Assembly: GCF_001021385.1 (NCBI RefSeq) | Contig: NZ_CP011773.1 | Coordinates: 3,100,001 to 3,164,000, forward strand | From: Mycobacterium sp. EPa45 | GTDB taxonomy: Bacteria; Actinomycetota; Actinomycetes; Mycobacteriales; Mycobacteriaceae | Direction: 5' to 3' | DNA: 64,000 nt | Part shown: in pieces, positions 63,688 to 64,000 of the stretch | Position numbering within the stretch: position 1 is the first letter of the stretch | Layout: each line of letters opens with the position of its first letter | Program-made: the position numbers and the translations under genes | The notes under the pieces: generated by a model | Database searches by the model: none | What the model was told of the DNA's origin: nothing | What the model saw: the letters and a program-made list of their open reading frames with translations, nothing else

Positions 63688-64000
63688 CGTCGCCTGCCAT
63701 GTCGAGCGCGGCCAGATAGCTGAACAACATCGACGCACCGATCGGATTCCCGCCGCCGGGGTAGGTTGTCCCGCTGACCGCGGCCATCGTGTTGCCCGCC
63801 GCGTACAGGCCGGGGATCGGCCGGCCGGATTCGTCGAGCACCCGAGCCCGGGGGTCGGTGCGCAGGCCGCCCTTGGTGCCGAGATCGGACAGACCGAACG
63901 CCGCCGCGTGGAACGGGGGCGTGTCGATCGGCACCAGCGGAGACTCACCGCCGGAGAACGCGCGGTCGTATGCCTCGTCGCCGCGACCGAAATCGGTGTC
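63674..64000 (-). CDS. FAD-binding dehydrogenase of the KstD/fumarate reductase family, C-terminal fragment
   Basis: The last 108 codons; the gene continues past the right edge. DTDFGRGDEAYDR, PIDTPPFHAAAFGLSDLGTKGGLRTDPRARVLDESGRPIPGLYAAGNTMAAVSGTTYPGGGNPIGASMLFSYLAA is the C-terminal FAD and ring-substrate block of 3-ketosteroid delta-1-dehydrogenase-like flavoproteins. It fits the KstR-type mce operon beside it. Whether it is a true KstD or a fumarate-reductase-like relative cannot be settled from this end alone. Confidence 0.82.
   Translation of the reverse strand, partial: DTDFGRGDEAYDRAFSGGESPLVPIDTPPFHAAAFGLSDLGTKGGLRTDPRARVLDESGRPIPGLYAAGNTMAAVSGTTYPGGGNPIGASMLFSYLAALDMAGDVRSA

Overview
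The window is high-GC actinobacterial DNA from a mycobacterium, most likely a fast-growing (Mycolicibacterium-type) species. It encodes RbpA, the Ppm1 mannosyltransferase with a separate Lnt, MCE/YrbE lipid importer genes, PncA, LipT and an LppI-like lipoprotein. Gene order from cobH to the SCO6745-type gene broadly follows the M. tuberculosis Rv2042-Rv2065 neighbourhood as I remember it. Lnt and Ppm1 are two genes here, as in M. smegmatis. No pks12 lies beside rbpA, and pncA sits about 15 kb away from lipT. No tRNA, rRNA, insertion sequence, prophage or CRISPR array was seen.

Left part (1-16.3 kb): a cobalamin block (cobH fragment, cobG, cobN) is interrupted by an internally deleted flavin monooxygenase remnant, a five-gene MoxR/DUF58 operon and a TauD-type dioxygenase. 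After cobN come two tandem PPOX/F420-type flavoproteins, fxsA, an amidohydrolase, and lnt-ppm1 for lipoprotein acylation and polyprenol-phosphate-mannose synthesis. rbpA faces them, under a promoter of the ECF sigma (SigH/SigE) type.

Middle (16.4-37.2 kb): a zinc-finger-like small protein, a RecQ-family helicase, an SsuD-type monooxygenase, a secreted protein, an LppI-like lipoprotein, LipT, a kinase-like/DUF fusion, and small stress-type proteins (DUF2945, DUF3140). Then come an SCO6745-type protein, a DUF4333 lipoprotein, and a gluconate unit (gntR, gntK, gntP). Next are RDD, DoxX and DUF6328 membrane proteins, the DoxX protein carrying seven 11-residue tail repeats. The block closes with a TetR gene, two methyltransferases, an alpha-toroid protein, a GT4 glycosyltransferase and a frameshifted metallo-beta-lactamase. 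A 13-bp sequence in the TetR promoter recurs in the GT4/MBL intergenic region, which suggests a small regulon.

Right part (37.2-64 kb): a three-domain kinase/M23-like/class III aminotransferase, pncA, an NTF2-like protein, DUF1206 and MddA-like membrane proteins, a tandem HD/LuxR protein, DedA, and a polyamine-type ABC transporter (potA-D-B-C) whose ATPase gene appears to start with CTG. Then come an acyl-CoA dehydrogenase, a TetR regulator, an SDR, and a complete yrbEA-yrbEB-mceABCDEF operon preceded by a perfect match to the KstR operator consensus. A secreted protein and the C-terminus of a KstD/fumarate-reductase-like flavoprotein close the window. Together these suggest a steroid or sterol-like uptake and oxidation module.

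Many genes appear to be leaderless: a TANNNT -10 hexamer ends 6-7 nt before the start codon at ten positions, and this was used to choose starts. Function calls come from reading protein motifs and remembered families; no database search was run.
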